Source of the DNA: Pollenia angustigena | Lineage: Eukaryota > Arthropoda > Insecta > Diptera > Polleniidae | Reading direction: 5' to 3' | NCBI GenBank assembly: GCA_930367215.1 | Contig: OV884059.1 | Coordinates: 151,278,511-151,342,510, forward strand | DNA length: 64,000 nt | In this document: piece by piece, positions 1-10,257 of the stretch | Numbering within the stretch: the first letter of the stretch is position 1 | How the letters are laid out: every line of letters starts with the position of its first letter | Notes under the pieces: model-generated | Told to the model about the DNA's origin: nothing | The model's input: the letters and a program-made list of their open reading frames with translations, nothing else | Database searches by the model: none | Program-made: the position numbers and the translations under genes

Positions 1-90
1 TGAATATTTCACTCTAATAGACTTAAGTTCTACGTTACTGTTGCTTGGTTAAATAAGTTTATAATATGTAATTGTATTTGTAACACTAAT

Positions 91-240
91 GCCCATTTTC
101 ACAACTTACCGATAGCTAAAGGTAGGATTTTATCGGCCTTTTATTTAATTTGCTTAATCGCTCACTTTAGGTTCAAGTAAAGTTTTAAAAATGTCCGGTT
201 AAAGTCTACTTTTAGCTATCGGTAAGTTGTGATAACGGGC
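91..240. mobile_element. Small MITE (~150 bp)
   Basis: The two ends are inverted repeats: the first 30 bases match the reverse complement of the last 30 at 28 positions, with core TTACCGATAGCTAAA at 106-120 and its complement at 211-225. Weaker pairing continues about 18 bases further in. No coding capacity. A clear target-site duplication was not found, so the superfamily is open. Confidence 0.7.
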
Positions 241-2565
241 CTTAGTAATAGAACAAGTATGAAAGTTAAGTGGATCAAGCCTGACAATATGAAACTCTAC
301 ACTACCGACACCTTTTCGAGAGTATATCTTATTTGCGGCCCATGGACGACTATGGATACCCCAAAACAAAATTATGTTACAAGGCTAAGATTCTCCAGTG
401 ACTTCTTTGTGTTGAATATTACACAGAAAAAATAATTTTTCCAATTCAAACAAACAATTTGTAGAATCAAACAATTTTTTGTCTGAAATCGGTCCTATAA
501 ACAAATTCGCATATTCAAACAATTTATTTGCATTTTGTTTATTGAAAAAAACACTGATTTTTTCAAACAAATAATTTAACTGAATCAAACAAAAAGTTTA
601 CTGAAATTCATATACTAAATTTCAAAATCAAAAAAAAAAAGGTTTTTGCACAAGCAATGATGCGCACACAAGCAGGCACTGTATTAGAAGATGATGGCAG
701 AGAGAGCAGAGCGGCCGGCTGGCTTTGAGACACATTTTTTTGTTGGAATAATTTTTGAACGAAGTCTTTTTTTATACACACAATGTTTTTCGTCATCACT
801 CACTGTTGCTGTATGCTAATGAAGAAGATATGTAACCCAAAAACGGCGACAGACCGACTCGATATGTTTTTCGTCATCATTATATTTTTGTATTCGATGT
901 ATTTAAGCAAACAGTTTGAAAAAATTGAATACGGGATTTTGTTTTTTTTTAACCAACTTTGAAACCAACCAAAAATTTATTTTGTTTCTTATAGTGTTGT
1001 TGTTGTATCTGTTGTTTAAAAAGAGTGAAACGTTTTTAAACCTGCTAGTTTTTTGTGTTTTTTTACTTCAAACCTCTTCATCTTTCTTACTGTTGCACTT
1101 TTTTAAAGTGTCCAAAAATAGACTGTATGTGTTTTTTGTTGTAGTATTTCACATTAGGAAGTGTTGCTTACCATCAAATAAAAAAATGCAAAAAGACGAC
1201 AACATTAAAAAGCGTTAAATATTTCATACAAAATTATGAAAACTTGAAACCAATAACGCGTGTATTATATTTTTGAATGGTTGTCAACATTTTTGTTGGT
1301 TAAATAAAAATCAAACAAAAATTTTAATTGAATCAGTAAAAAAATTTGTAGAAATTAAAAAAATTTTCAAACAAGCGTTTGTTTGAAAATAATTCGGCAA
1401 TAATTTTTTCTGTGTATAAAGATATCTTTTTCGGAGGAGGTGAATTTTAGCCCTATCTAGGACCAACATTTTTATGTATTCAACTATCCACCTATTTTGG
1501 TTTGAGTACAAAGAGAATTTTTTGCGAATGCATGTATGTATGTCAGCGATAAAGTTTCGATAGAAAATTCGTACATGAACAGCGATACATTTTCTAAAGA
1601 AAATGTAAACATGTCAGAAAAAGTATTCTAGAGTAAATTGATGCATGCGATTAGTTTTCTGCAGATAATTCGAGCCAGCAATAAATATTCTATATAAAAT
1701 TTAGGTAATGGTAAAATGTGTAAAGAAAATGTTTAATTTCTATCTGTTATTTGTTAAATAGACGACACCAATTTTATTCGGCTATTTTTTAATTTCACTT
1801 CACTTCTAGTCACCAGGCGAAAGAAGTGCTATATTTTTACCGATAAAAGTCAACAATAGAACAAATATCATAAAAAATGATACCGCAACAAATGACATTT
1901 CTCACCAGAGAATGAAAAAGTAGCAACACAATACAGAAATGCAGAGAAAAGCAAAAAAATCATAAAAAGGATGCTGTTATGATAGTGATAGCGAAATACG
2001 ACAAAAAAAACTAAACTCACAAATTTTAAGGTATTTCTGTCCTGTTCAGTAAATGTTTCCCCTTTCAAACGCTATGGCATTTGAAATTGTCTGTCTCACA
2101 TAATTCCACATACACCTCCAACAAAAATTTTTTTCTATGATCTGCGTTCCTCTATTTTTGCCATCATCTCCGTTTCAATAGATGCTTTTAGTAAAATATC
2201 TTTGTCCGTGTGTCTCCCGATTTGTGTATGTGGGTGTGAGAGTCGGTATATTTATAAATTTGTTTATATTTTCCACTACCCAGGTACAAATGACCATAAT
2301 TTGAGGTTAGCCAATGGTGTGAAGAAAAAAATTTAGAAAGACAAAAAATAACTTTTTAACCTAAAGCTTTATTATCATCAAAGTTAATATTTAAGTTTAA
2401 AAACTTTATAGTCATGAATACAAACATGTTTGTTCTTTATGCTCTAAAACCTGGCAACTGGACACACTGAAAAAAATAATGGTTTCTTTTTTTATAAACT
2501 GACGTGACAAATCCTATTATGATTGAAGAGATTAAAGCGATAACAAATACTTTCGCATATTTTTT
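241..2565. other. AT-rich intergenic stretch, no gene seen
   Basis: Low-complexity AT-rich DNA. TCAAACAA-like words recur at 440-590 and 1300-1390. The sequence GTTTTTCGTCATCA occurs twice (near 784 and 867). A 100-residue open frame at 916-1218 is made almost only of F, L, K and V from poly-T/A codons and is not considered a gene. Scattered units of the 31 bp repeat (see 2566-3340) start near 1550. Confidence 0.6.
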
Positions 2566-3340
2566 TTAGCTTCAAATTTAATATTTTCAGAACAAATACA
2601 TTTTCTATAGTAAATTATAGCAGGCCGTTAAAATTATTTTCAAATAAAGTAGTCAATAAGCATTTTGAAGAAAATTCAAGACATCTTTAAGCTTTATATA
2701 GAAAGGCTTCAATTTTAAGAGCCGATACATTTTATAAGAAAATTTCAAAAGACGATTAATTTCCTATAGAAAATACAAATATGCGATAAGTTTTCTATTC
2801 AAATATTATTGGCTTTTTGAAAATTTCTAATGAAAATTTAAATATCCCATAAATTTTCTATTGAAAATTCAAAAACACGATAAATTTTTTATAGAAAATT
2901 CTTAATCCAAAAAATTAAATATAAAAAATTCTAAAAACCGATAAATTAGCCATTTAAACTTTAATTATTGTATAAATTTTCCATACCAATTTTCAATAGC
3001 CGATAAATTTTCAATAAAAAATTCTAATTGCCGATAAATTTAAAAATTAAAAATCTAAATGTCGATAAATTTTTTAGCAAAAATTCTAAAAGCCGATAAA
3101 TTTTCTGTAAAAAATTCTAAAGTTCGATAAACTTTCTGTAAAAAGTTCAAAAATCCGATAAATTTTCTATACAAAATTCTTAATCGGATAAATTTTCTAT
3201 ACAAAATTTTAACAGCCGACACATTTTCTATAGAAAATTCTATCATCCGACACATTTTTTATAGAAAACTCTAACAGCCGACACATTCTCTATAGAAAAT
3301 TTTAACAGCCGAAAAGTTTTCTAAAGAAAATTCTTTTATC
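2566..3340. repeat. Degenerate ~31 bp tandem repeat array with palindromic core
   Basis: About two dozen imperfect copies follow one another. The unit reads roughly as CCGATAAATTTTC followed by TATAGAAAATTCTAA, and its centre TTTTCTATAGAAAA is a perfect palindrome. Period is about 29-32 bases. The repetitive peptide in the minus-strand frame at 3055-3255 (RKFI repeated) is a by-product of the array. Looser members of the family occur at 1550-1660, 7790-8750, 9230-9420, 10675-12090, 12520-12620 and 24360-24570. Confidence 0.75.
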
Positions 3341-3552
3341 AAAGTTATTTTTGGGAATTCAAAATTTTATATTTATATTAATTATTATTTAAGATTTCTC
3401 TAGAATGTGCTAAATTCGCTACTTTTATTTTTGATAAATACACTGAAATTTATTGTTGAGGGAAGATCATCAAAAAACCTTTTTCCAAAGAATTTGAAAA
3501 AAACTAAGGATATTATTCAAAAAGACTGTGAAACGAATGAGAATTACAAAAA
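3341..3552 (+). repeat. C repeat fragment, left of the LINE
   Basis: Matches the dispersed C repeat: TTGATAAATACACTGAAATT and the following TTGTTGAGGGA, then the CGAATGAGAATTA end. The C sequence resumes at 6578 beyond the LINE, so the LINE appears inserted into a C copy, with about 40 bases of C missing at the junction. Confidence 0.65.
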
Positions 3553-3555
3553 TTC

Positions 3556-4520
3556 ATGTCTTATCTGAATGTCTTATTGCAAGGGTCAATAGGGACTCCG
3601 AGTCTAATTCGATTGCTAATCGGCAAATATGTATATTGTAAATATCGCAACAAAGTCAAACCTGTTATCAGACGATTAAGGACGGTGCATAGTATTCGTT
3701 TTTTTAATAACTGCTCTCAGTCTCAGTTATGTTCAAAGTCAAGATCTAATGGTGTTATTGGTAATGACAGTTTTGTTAATACTTAAGATGTTGATGAGTT
3801 CAATGACAAATGCTTACTTCCTCCAATTGACCAGAACGACAGAGGGTTGAATGTATTGTATGGCAACAGTGGTTTTACATTTAGGAATGTTGATGCATTG
3901 GAAGTTTTTGAGGCGATGTCAGGCATTAAAACAAATGCTGTTGGGCCTGGTGGTTTTCCAATAAAATTTAAAAAAATTATATTTCCCATAATTTCTCAGC
4001 AACTTACCTATCTTATAAACTCTATAAGAACGTCTGCTATGTTTCCTTAATTATGGAAAATTGATCGTGTTATACCAATACCGAAAATAAGATCTCCTGT
4101 ATAAAATTCGGACTTTCGGCCAATAAGTATATTGAATGCTAGTTCTAAAGTACTAGAAATCTTAATGAAAAAACAAATGCTGGAATATATAAGTGGTCGA
4201 AATTTGATAAATCCATTTCAATCTTTGTTTAGAAGTGGTTACAGTACTAATCCCACTGGATATTTCTGAGAATATACGTGCTAATTTAGACAAGTCCTTG
4301 AATTCATTGTTAATTTTCCTAGATTTTAGTAAAGCATTTGACTCAATAAGTCACAGGCTTTTATGTGTCAAACTTCAAAATAACTTTAACTTTGAGTCGT
4401 CTTCATGTCGTTTAGTGTGGTCATTTCTTAATGGCAGACTTCAATATGTTGAGTCTAGAGGTAGAAAATCATCTGTTCGGGAAGTTGTAAGAGGAGGGAC
4501 CTCTTTTATTTACAATATTT
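3556..4520 (+). pseudogene. Non-LTR retrotransposon ORF2 remnant, first half (reverse transcriptase)
   Basis: Broken reading frames read in order as the linker and N-terminal reverse-transcriptase region of a jockey/CR1-type ORF2. Visible are a segment ending GPGGFPIKFKKIIFP, then DFRPISILNASSKVLE (the typical fingers motif), then FLDFSKAFDSISHRL at about 4312-4356, the first catalytic-aspartate motif (A). At least two stops and a frameshift lie between them. The expected PQGS-type motif before GPLLF (about 4495) is lost. No endonuclease domain is visible upstream, so the copy is 5'-truncated. The frame resumes at about 5508 after a SINE-like insertion. Family assignment is from motifs only. 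Confidence 0.8.
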
Positions 4521-4530
4521 ATATATATAT

Positions 4531-5502
4531 TGAAGAACATGTAAAATAAATTAAAATAGATAATCATTCAAAGCAAATTTCGATCTACCAAAGGTTAAAT
4601 ACAATTTGGTTTAAGGATTGATGTTTGACTAATGACGTCAGCAGTCGTCGATGGCTGCGAATGTTAAACGGCAAGCCCTCTGAGGAGATTTAGTGGTTGC
4701 AATCGAAACATGTCAGGGTAACCTGTCCGTAAAAACGCCTGGGTACGAGCCCAGATTGAGTCAAGAATGAAAAATTATCAGTAAATTTTAATTAATTTTC
4801 ATGTTGTAAAATTTCTTTCTTCATAAAAATAATTTAATGAAAATTAAATTTGATGAACTTAAGCCTAATTAAAAATATTAAAAATTTGGATTAAAAACCA
4901 TAAATAGTCCAACAAAATAACCACAACACTAATTATTGTTAAAGCTAAGGCACGAGCTCTATGTTTGCATTTGTCCTTCAAGTTGTTCTGAAAAGGTCAG
5001 CAAGAAAAAGAAAGACAAAAAAATGAAAAAAAAAAACAAAATATGTACTTTGAACTTCAAGAAGAATTCTTGACAAAAGTACGAAAAAACAGAGGTAAAG
5101 GAAGAACATGTAACATAAATTAAAATAGATAATCATTCAAAGCAAATTTCGATCTACCAAAGGTTAAATACGATTTGGTTTAAGGATTGATGTTTGACTA
5201 ATGACGTCAGCAGTCGTCGATGGCTGCGAGTGTTAAACGGCAAGCCCTCTGAGGAGATTGAGTGGTTGCAATCGAAACATGTCAGGGTAACCTGTCCGTA
5301 AAAACGCCTGTGTTCGAGCCCAGATTGAGTCAAGAATGAAAAATTATCAGTAAATTTTAATTAATTTGCATGTTGTAAAATTCCTTTCTTCATAAAAATA
5401 ATTTAATGAAAATTAAATTTGATGAACTTAAGCCTAATTAAAAATATTAAAAATTTGGATTAAAAACCATAAATAGTTCAACAAAATAACCACAATACTA
5501 AT
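4531..5502 (+). mobile_element. Tandem SINE-like element (5'-truncated unit plus full 569 bp unit)
   Basis: Two near-identical ~400 bp blocks, starting at 4532 and 5101, are separated by a ~168 bp linker, giving a 569 bp period. Each carries GACGTCAGCAGTCGTCGATG and ends with CCACAA(C/T)ACTAATTA. A box B-like word GTTCGAGCC lies at 5312-5320, with a weak box A-like AGATTGAGTGG at 5255, suggesting tRNA ancestry. It splits the LINE frame: GPLLFTIFI stops at about 4519 and DIYNIIKFC resumes at about 5509. A possible diverged TSD (ATATTTATA) flanks it. Related copies: 38475-39059 and 50819-51619. Confidence 0.7.
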
Positions 5503-5504
5503 TA

Positions 5505-6346
5505 TTTGGAAGATATTTATAATATTATAAAGTTTTGCAGATGTTATACATACACGGATGATATTCAACTACTGGCTAATGATTCTAACCTTGGGACAAA
5601 TTTCCTTTAAGCGAATGTTAATAATGACTTAAAACTCATTACAGAAAGGGCAAAAATTAACTATTTAAATCATAATCCGAATAAAACTAAAGCCATGTAC
5701 TCTTCTAGCAATGTAGTTCTGCCTTATATTCATATAACTGATACAAATATTCAGTTTGTAACTTATCACAAGACTTTGGGTATTTATACAGACACACAAT
5801 TCGATTTTTTCTATCAAATCAATTTTATAATATCGAGAATATCTTTTACTTTAAAAAAACTTTATTGCGTGGGCTTATACCTTCCAATACAGATAAGGAA
5901 AAGGGTGGCATTGTCTTTATGTCTTCCTTTGTTTCTTTATGGGCTGGAGGTTTTTTCGGGAATTTCCCAACATAATTTTTCGAAACTTAAGCTGTGTTTT
6001 AATCGTGTAGTTAGATTCATTTGTCGTCTAGGGTATAGAGAACACATATCTGGTCATGTGCTTACTATATAAGGTTCTGATTTTCAGAGTTTTATTAATT
6101 TACGTTTAATGCTTCAATTTTATGAAATAGTAAAGTTGGCAAGCCTTCTTATCTTTTTGAAAAGCTTAGTTTTGGTAGATCTTTTAGAACCAATAGTCTT
6201 ATTTATCCAACTTATTCATCATTGTATATGACAAGGTCCTTCCTAGTTAGGGTTGCAAGGATATGGGACAACTGCCTTCCAAATAATGAGAGGAAATTCA
6301 CTAAATCTATTAAGGAATTTAAGAAGACCGTAAAGCAATATTTGTA
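5505..6346 (+). pseudogene. Non-LTR retrotransposon ORF2 remnant, second half
   Basis: Continues the reverse transcriptase interrupted at 4520. The catalytic box is present as YTDDIQLL (codons from 5551; the family usually has YADD). The longest open part, about 5695-6069, covers the thumb and C-terminal region, including FNRVVRFICRL, a pattern common at the C-terminus of CR1/jockey-like ORF2 proteins. Further frames run to the stop near 6346 (SIKEFKKTVKQYL). A stop at the end of the YTDD segment (near 5610) and later frameshifts make it non-functional. Confidence 0.8.
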
Positions 6347-6577
6347 ACTTTTTTATTAGCTGTTACTAGTTCAACAAAGTACTGTAAATTATACAAACCA
6401 TTTATAGCATATGATTTAACTTAACTTCAATAGTTGTGCAAAAGGGGGGAAATATATGAATACTGGAAGTTGTGATTTAATTAGTAAAATTTGTAATGTA
6501 AAGTCATAGTTTCTAGATTTGTTAGGCCTTATAGGCTTGTAATCAATTTGAATATTTTAAAAAATAAAAGATTAAAG
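6347..6577 (+). other. 3' UTR and tail of the non-LTR retrotransposon
   Basis: Non-coding sequence after the ORF2 stop, ending in an A-rich AAAAAATAAAAG tail and immediately followed by C-repeat sequence. The abrupt change at 6577/6578 marks the LINE 3' end. Confidence 0.6.
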
Positions 6578-7225
6578 CTTAGACAAAACACCAACAATAA
6601 ACAGTGAGTTTATCTTTTCTTACATTCCCCTACAATTGATTGGCTTTTTCCGACTCGAATTGTAGTTGCAAGTGGGTACAAAAAAAAAAAACAAAATTAA
6701 AAAACGAATCGCTTCATATAATTCGTACAATTCTTTGAGCCGATAAATTTTCTAAAGAAAACTCAAGATAAAAAGATTTTGTTTTTCGTGCTTAATTCCC
6801 AATTTTATTCTTGATAAAAACACTGAAATTTATTGTTAAAGGGATAAGCTATTTCTACGCGCATTTCACTGGTTGCTTAGGCCAGATCGTCAGAAAACTT
6901 CATCAAAAGATTTTCGAAAAACTAAAGATATTAATCAAATAAAACTATTTAGCGAATAAGAATTATAAGCAACAGTTTTATTTGTAACAATATCAAAGCT
7001 TAAACAAAAACCACAACAATAAACAGTGAGTTTATATTTTCTTACATTCCCCACTACAATTCGTTGGAATTCTTCCAACATCAATTGTAGTTGTAAGTTG
7101 ATTAAGAAAAAAAAAAAAAAAACAACAACAACTTGCTTTATTGTTCTCGCAAAAATTAAGCCTGTTGCCAGTTTAGTTCTTTTTGCCGTGCACTTGCCAA
7201 TTCTAAAAGCTTAAAACATTTCCAT
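6578..7225 (+). repeat. C repeat copies in tandem
   Basis: Contains the diagnostic words CAATAAACAGTGAGTTTAT (6597 and 7017), CACTGGTTGCTTAGGCCAGA (6868) and AATTGTAGTTG. The unit start TGCTTAATTCCCA occurs at 6790 and again at 7240, a spacing of about 450 bases, showing the repeat is arranged in tandem here. No protein is encoded. Confidence 0.7.
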
Positions 7226-7789
7226 AGATTTTGTTATTCGTGCTTAATTCCCAGTTTTTATTCTTGATAAAAACACTTGAAATTTATTGTTGATGGGATA
7301 AGCTATTCCTATGCATTTCACTGGTTGCTTAGGCCAGATCATCAGGAAACTTCATCCATAAAGATTTTAGAAAAACTTAAGATATTAAACCAAATAAAAC
7401 TGTTAAGCGTATAAGACTTATAGCAACAGTTTTACTTGTAACAATATCAAAGCTTTAACAAAACACATCAACAAAAAAAAAGTGGGTTTATCTCATCTTA
7501 CATTCCCCACTACAATTAGTTGAAATTCTCTCAACATTTATTGTTGATGTTTTTTGTTAAAGCTTTGATATTGTTACAAGTAAAACTGTTGCTATAAGTC
7601 TTATACGCTTAACAGTTTTATTTGGTTTAATATCTTTAGTTTTTCTAAAATCCTTATGGATGAAGTTTCCTGATGATCTGGCCTAAGCAACCAGTGAAAT
7701 GCATAGGAATAGCTTATCCCATCAACAATAAATTTCAAGTGTTTTTATCAAGAATAAAAACTGGGAATTAAGCACGAATAACAAAATCT
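7226..7789. repeat. 249 bp near-perfect inverted repeat of C units
   Basis: Arms at 7226-7474 and 7541-7789 are equal in length and reverse complements with only a few mismatches, separated by a 66 bp spacer. The arms are C-repeat sequence (TGCTTAATTCCCAG through AAAGCTTTAACAAAA). As RNA this would fold into a long hairpin. Confidence 0.9.
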
Positions 7790-8283
7790 TTTGAAATTAA
7801 AATTTTGTATTCCCAAAAATTGAAATGACTTTTTGATAATTTCCATAGAAGTTTAAATAGCCGATACATTTTTTAATTTTCATCAGCATATTTAAGTAGC
7901 CAAAATATTTTTTAAAGAAAGTTTAAGAAGCTGATTAGTTTTGAATACAATATTAAATAATCTCATAGATTTTTTCTTGAAAATTCAATTAGACGATTAG
8001 CTTTATTGGAAAATTTAAGTAGCCATACATTTTGTTCAAAAAATTCAAGTACCCGATACAAGTCAATATGCAAATAGCTGATAAGTTTTTTATACAAAAT
8101 TCAATCAGTTAATAAATTTTTCTTTAGAAACTGTAAGATGTTAATAAATTTTAATACAAAAAAAAAAAAACAATTTTAAATTTAATATTCAAATAGCCTT
8201 ATTCCTGGAAAGTTATAGTAGCCGTAAATTTCTATAAGAAATTAAAGATTCTCAATGAAAACTTCAAGGTACCAAAAAATCAT
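7790..8283. repeat. Loose 31 bp-family repeats
   Basis: AT-rich DNA with spaced degenerate units such as AGCCGATACATTTTT and AGCTGATAAGTTTTT. No gene seen. Confidence 0.5.
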
Positions 8284-8493
8284 ATGTGTCAGTTTCAGTT
8301 AAAAGGCCCCTATGGATGAAAAAAATCTTTTCTAATGCAGCAAACCGCAGTTTTTTAACTGCATTACTTTTGTCATAAGTTATCTTTAAAATACACCTTT
8401 GATAAGAAAAAAATTAACTTGTTAACTTCAAAATCGTTTTTCTCCAATATTCATTTTTTGCACATAGGTCCCTTTTAACTGGAACTGTCACAT
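8284..8493. mobile_element. MITE (~210 bp)
   Basis: Ends are inverted repeats of about 32 bases: ATGTGTCAGTTTCAGTTAAA at the left matches the complement of the right end (ATGTGACAGTTCCAGTTAAA) with two mismatches here, and pairing continues into a CCTATG segment. No ORF. TSD unclear. Confidence 0.65.
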
Positions 8494-8758
8494 ATATGTA
8501 AAATAAAAGTAGCTGATAAATTTATTTATCAAAATTCAAGTAGCAGTTTAGTTTTTTTTTTATCGAAAATTCAGAAGTTAATACATTTTCTTTTGAAAAT
8601 CTATGTAGTTAAACATTTTTTAGAAAAAGCTGATAAGTATTCAATATGATATTTAACAAGCGTATAAACTTTTTTGGGAAATTCGGGTAGACGTTAATTT
8701 CTACAACAAATTTAAGATTATCGATGAAAGGTTTAAGGTAACAAAAAATTATATATGG
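8494..8758. repeat. Loose 31 bp-family repeats
   Basis: AT-rich sequence with degenerate units (AGCTGATAAATTT, AAGTAGCAGTT). No gene seen. Confidence 0.4.
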
Positions 8759-9065
8759 GTAAATCCAAAGTGTTGAACGTGACAGTCGTGCGCATCAAAA
8801 ATTCAATAAAATTTTTAACAACAAATATTTTTACGTTCTCTTAACCCTTAAATTATAGCACTAAGAAAGCACTGTTATCTATGCTAAAGTTTATGGAGGG
8901 CGAGATTCTAGGCCAAATACAATTGCAAAAGAATAAGCGGTTCGAACGTGAAAAAATAGAAGTAGTTTTTGTGGCCATGTATAAAAAGGCGTAATTTTTA
9001 TCATTTATCACCTCTTTTCAGGAAGATAATATTAGAGAAAACATACAATAAAACATTCTCAAAAA
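8759..9065 (+). repeat. Dispersed repeat D, copy 1
   Basis: About 240 bases, from TCCAAAGTGTTGAACGTGAC to GTATAAAAAGGCGTAATT, recur in the same orientation at 29771-30010. The next block (ATCACCTCTTTT... to AAAACATTCTCA) also recurs at about 30258-30335. The second copy holds roughly 245 extra bases between the two blocks. Coding capacity not seen. Confidence 0.75.
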
Positions 9066-10234
9066 TAAGAAATTACGTTTGCCCAACGTTGCAGTATGCT
9101 TGTTCATTTAAGTGAACAAATTTATGGGTAAATTTATAAAATAAGTTATATCTAAATATTTCTTTATAATAATATCGTAAAATAATCAGCTTTTAATAAC
9201 TTTTAAATTTTCGGTCCCGGTGGACCTTTTGACGGATATGCCCATATTTAAAATTAAAGGAAATGATAAACTTTTGATCAAAATTAAAGTAGCCTTATAT
9301 ATTTTAAAAAGAAAATTTAAAAGGCCGAAAAATTCTCGATCAAAAATTTAAGGTAGCAAAAAATTATAAAATTAAAGTAGCTTTAAAATTTCTTTCAAAA
9401 TTGTAATTGGCGATCTTGAGTTGTACTTTTGACATTAAAATATCTAATATGAGAGGAATTAACAAAAAAAAAATTTCTTTAATGCTTGCTGCCTGCATAT
9501 GTCTTTAAACTGTTTGCGGTCTCTATTTATCTGGCTTTTCTGTGCCATAACTTAAATTATTCCCAACTTGTGTATAATATTACATTTTATTAAATTAAAA
9601 TAAATGATTATTTATATTGGGTGGCCAAAGATAATGTATAACATAAAAATGCACAAATGTTGCCGAATTTTTTCGTTTTATTATACATATTTAGCACAAT
9701 ATTATTAGCCAAAATTGGTTTAGACGGCAGTACCACACAAAATCACATAAAAGAGACAAATAGAAAATATTATCGTTTGCTATTTTTGTTGTTATCATTT
9801 CAATATCTATCCAAATATTATGGTGTCACATGTTGCAGTAATTAATTCATGTCTTGCCCACAAACAATTACTTTAAATTAGAAAAAATTGTCGCAGTCTA
9901 TTAGACACCCACAACTACTGAAATCTATGAGAACGACGTGTTATGGAAAACTAAATAGACAAATCAGCCGACTACACAACAGAAGGAATCAGAAACAAAA
10001 AGGGAAAAACTCCAAAAAAAAAAAAGAATTATAGCAAATGTGCCATTTGATTTTATAAAGCTAAACCGGTTGTAGTTTTTCACCCACTTCCAGACCAAAA
10101 CACATTCGTAAAAGTATTTGGCTTATCCAAACGTTGTTCTATTGTTTTCAGTGGGGAAGTAAATACATACGTTTTGTACAATATAAATTTTATGTTTACT
10201 AATATTTTTGTTGTTTTTCCTGGGTGTTTTTTTT
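9066..10234. other. No gene seen
   Basis: AT-rich sequence with scattered 31 bp-family units (9230-9420). The 62-residue frame at 9657-9845 has no recognisable motif. Confidence 0.5.
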
Positions 10235-10257
10235 GGGGGGGGGGGGGGGGGGGGGGG
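10235..10257 (+). repeat. 23-base G homopolymer
   Basis: An uninterrupted run of 23 G residues, followed by TGTGGGG, in otherwise AT-rich DNA. It can form G-quadruplex structures. Length is likely variable and prone to sequencing error. Confidence 0.95.

Noticed and set aside
916..1218. 100-codon open frame
   Set aside because: Hydrophobic low-complexity peptide from T- and A-rich codons; no motif.
3055..3255. Repetitive minus-strand peptide (RKFI repeats)
   Set aside because: Translation of the 31 bp repeat array.
5250..5330. Functional tRNA gene in the SINE-like unit
   Set aside because: Only a box B-like word fits well; the cloverleaf stems cannot be formed convincingly.
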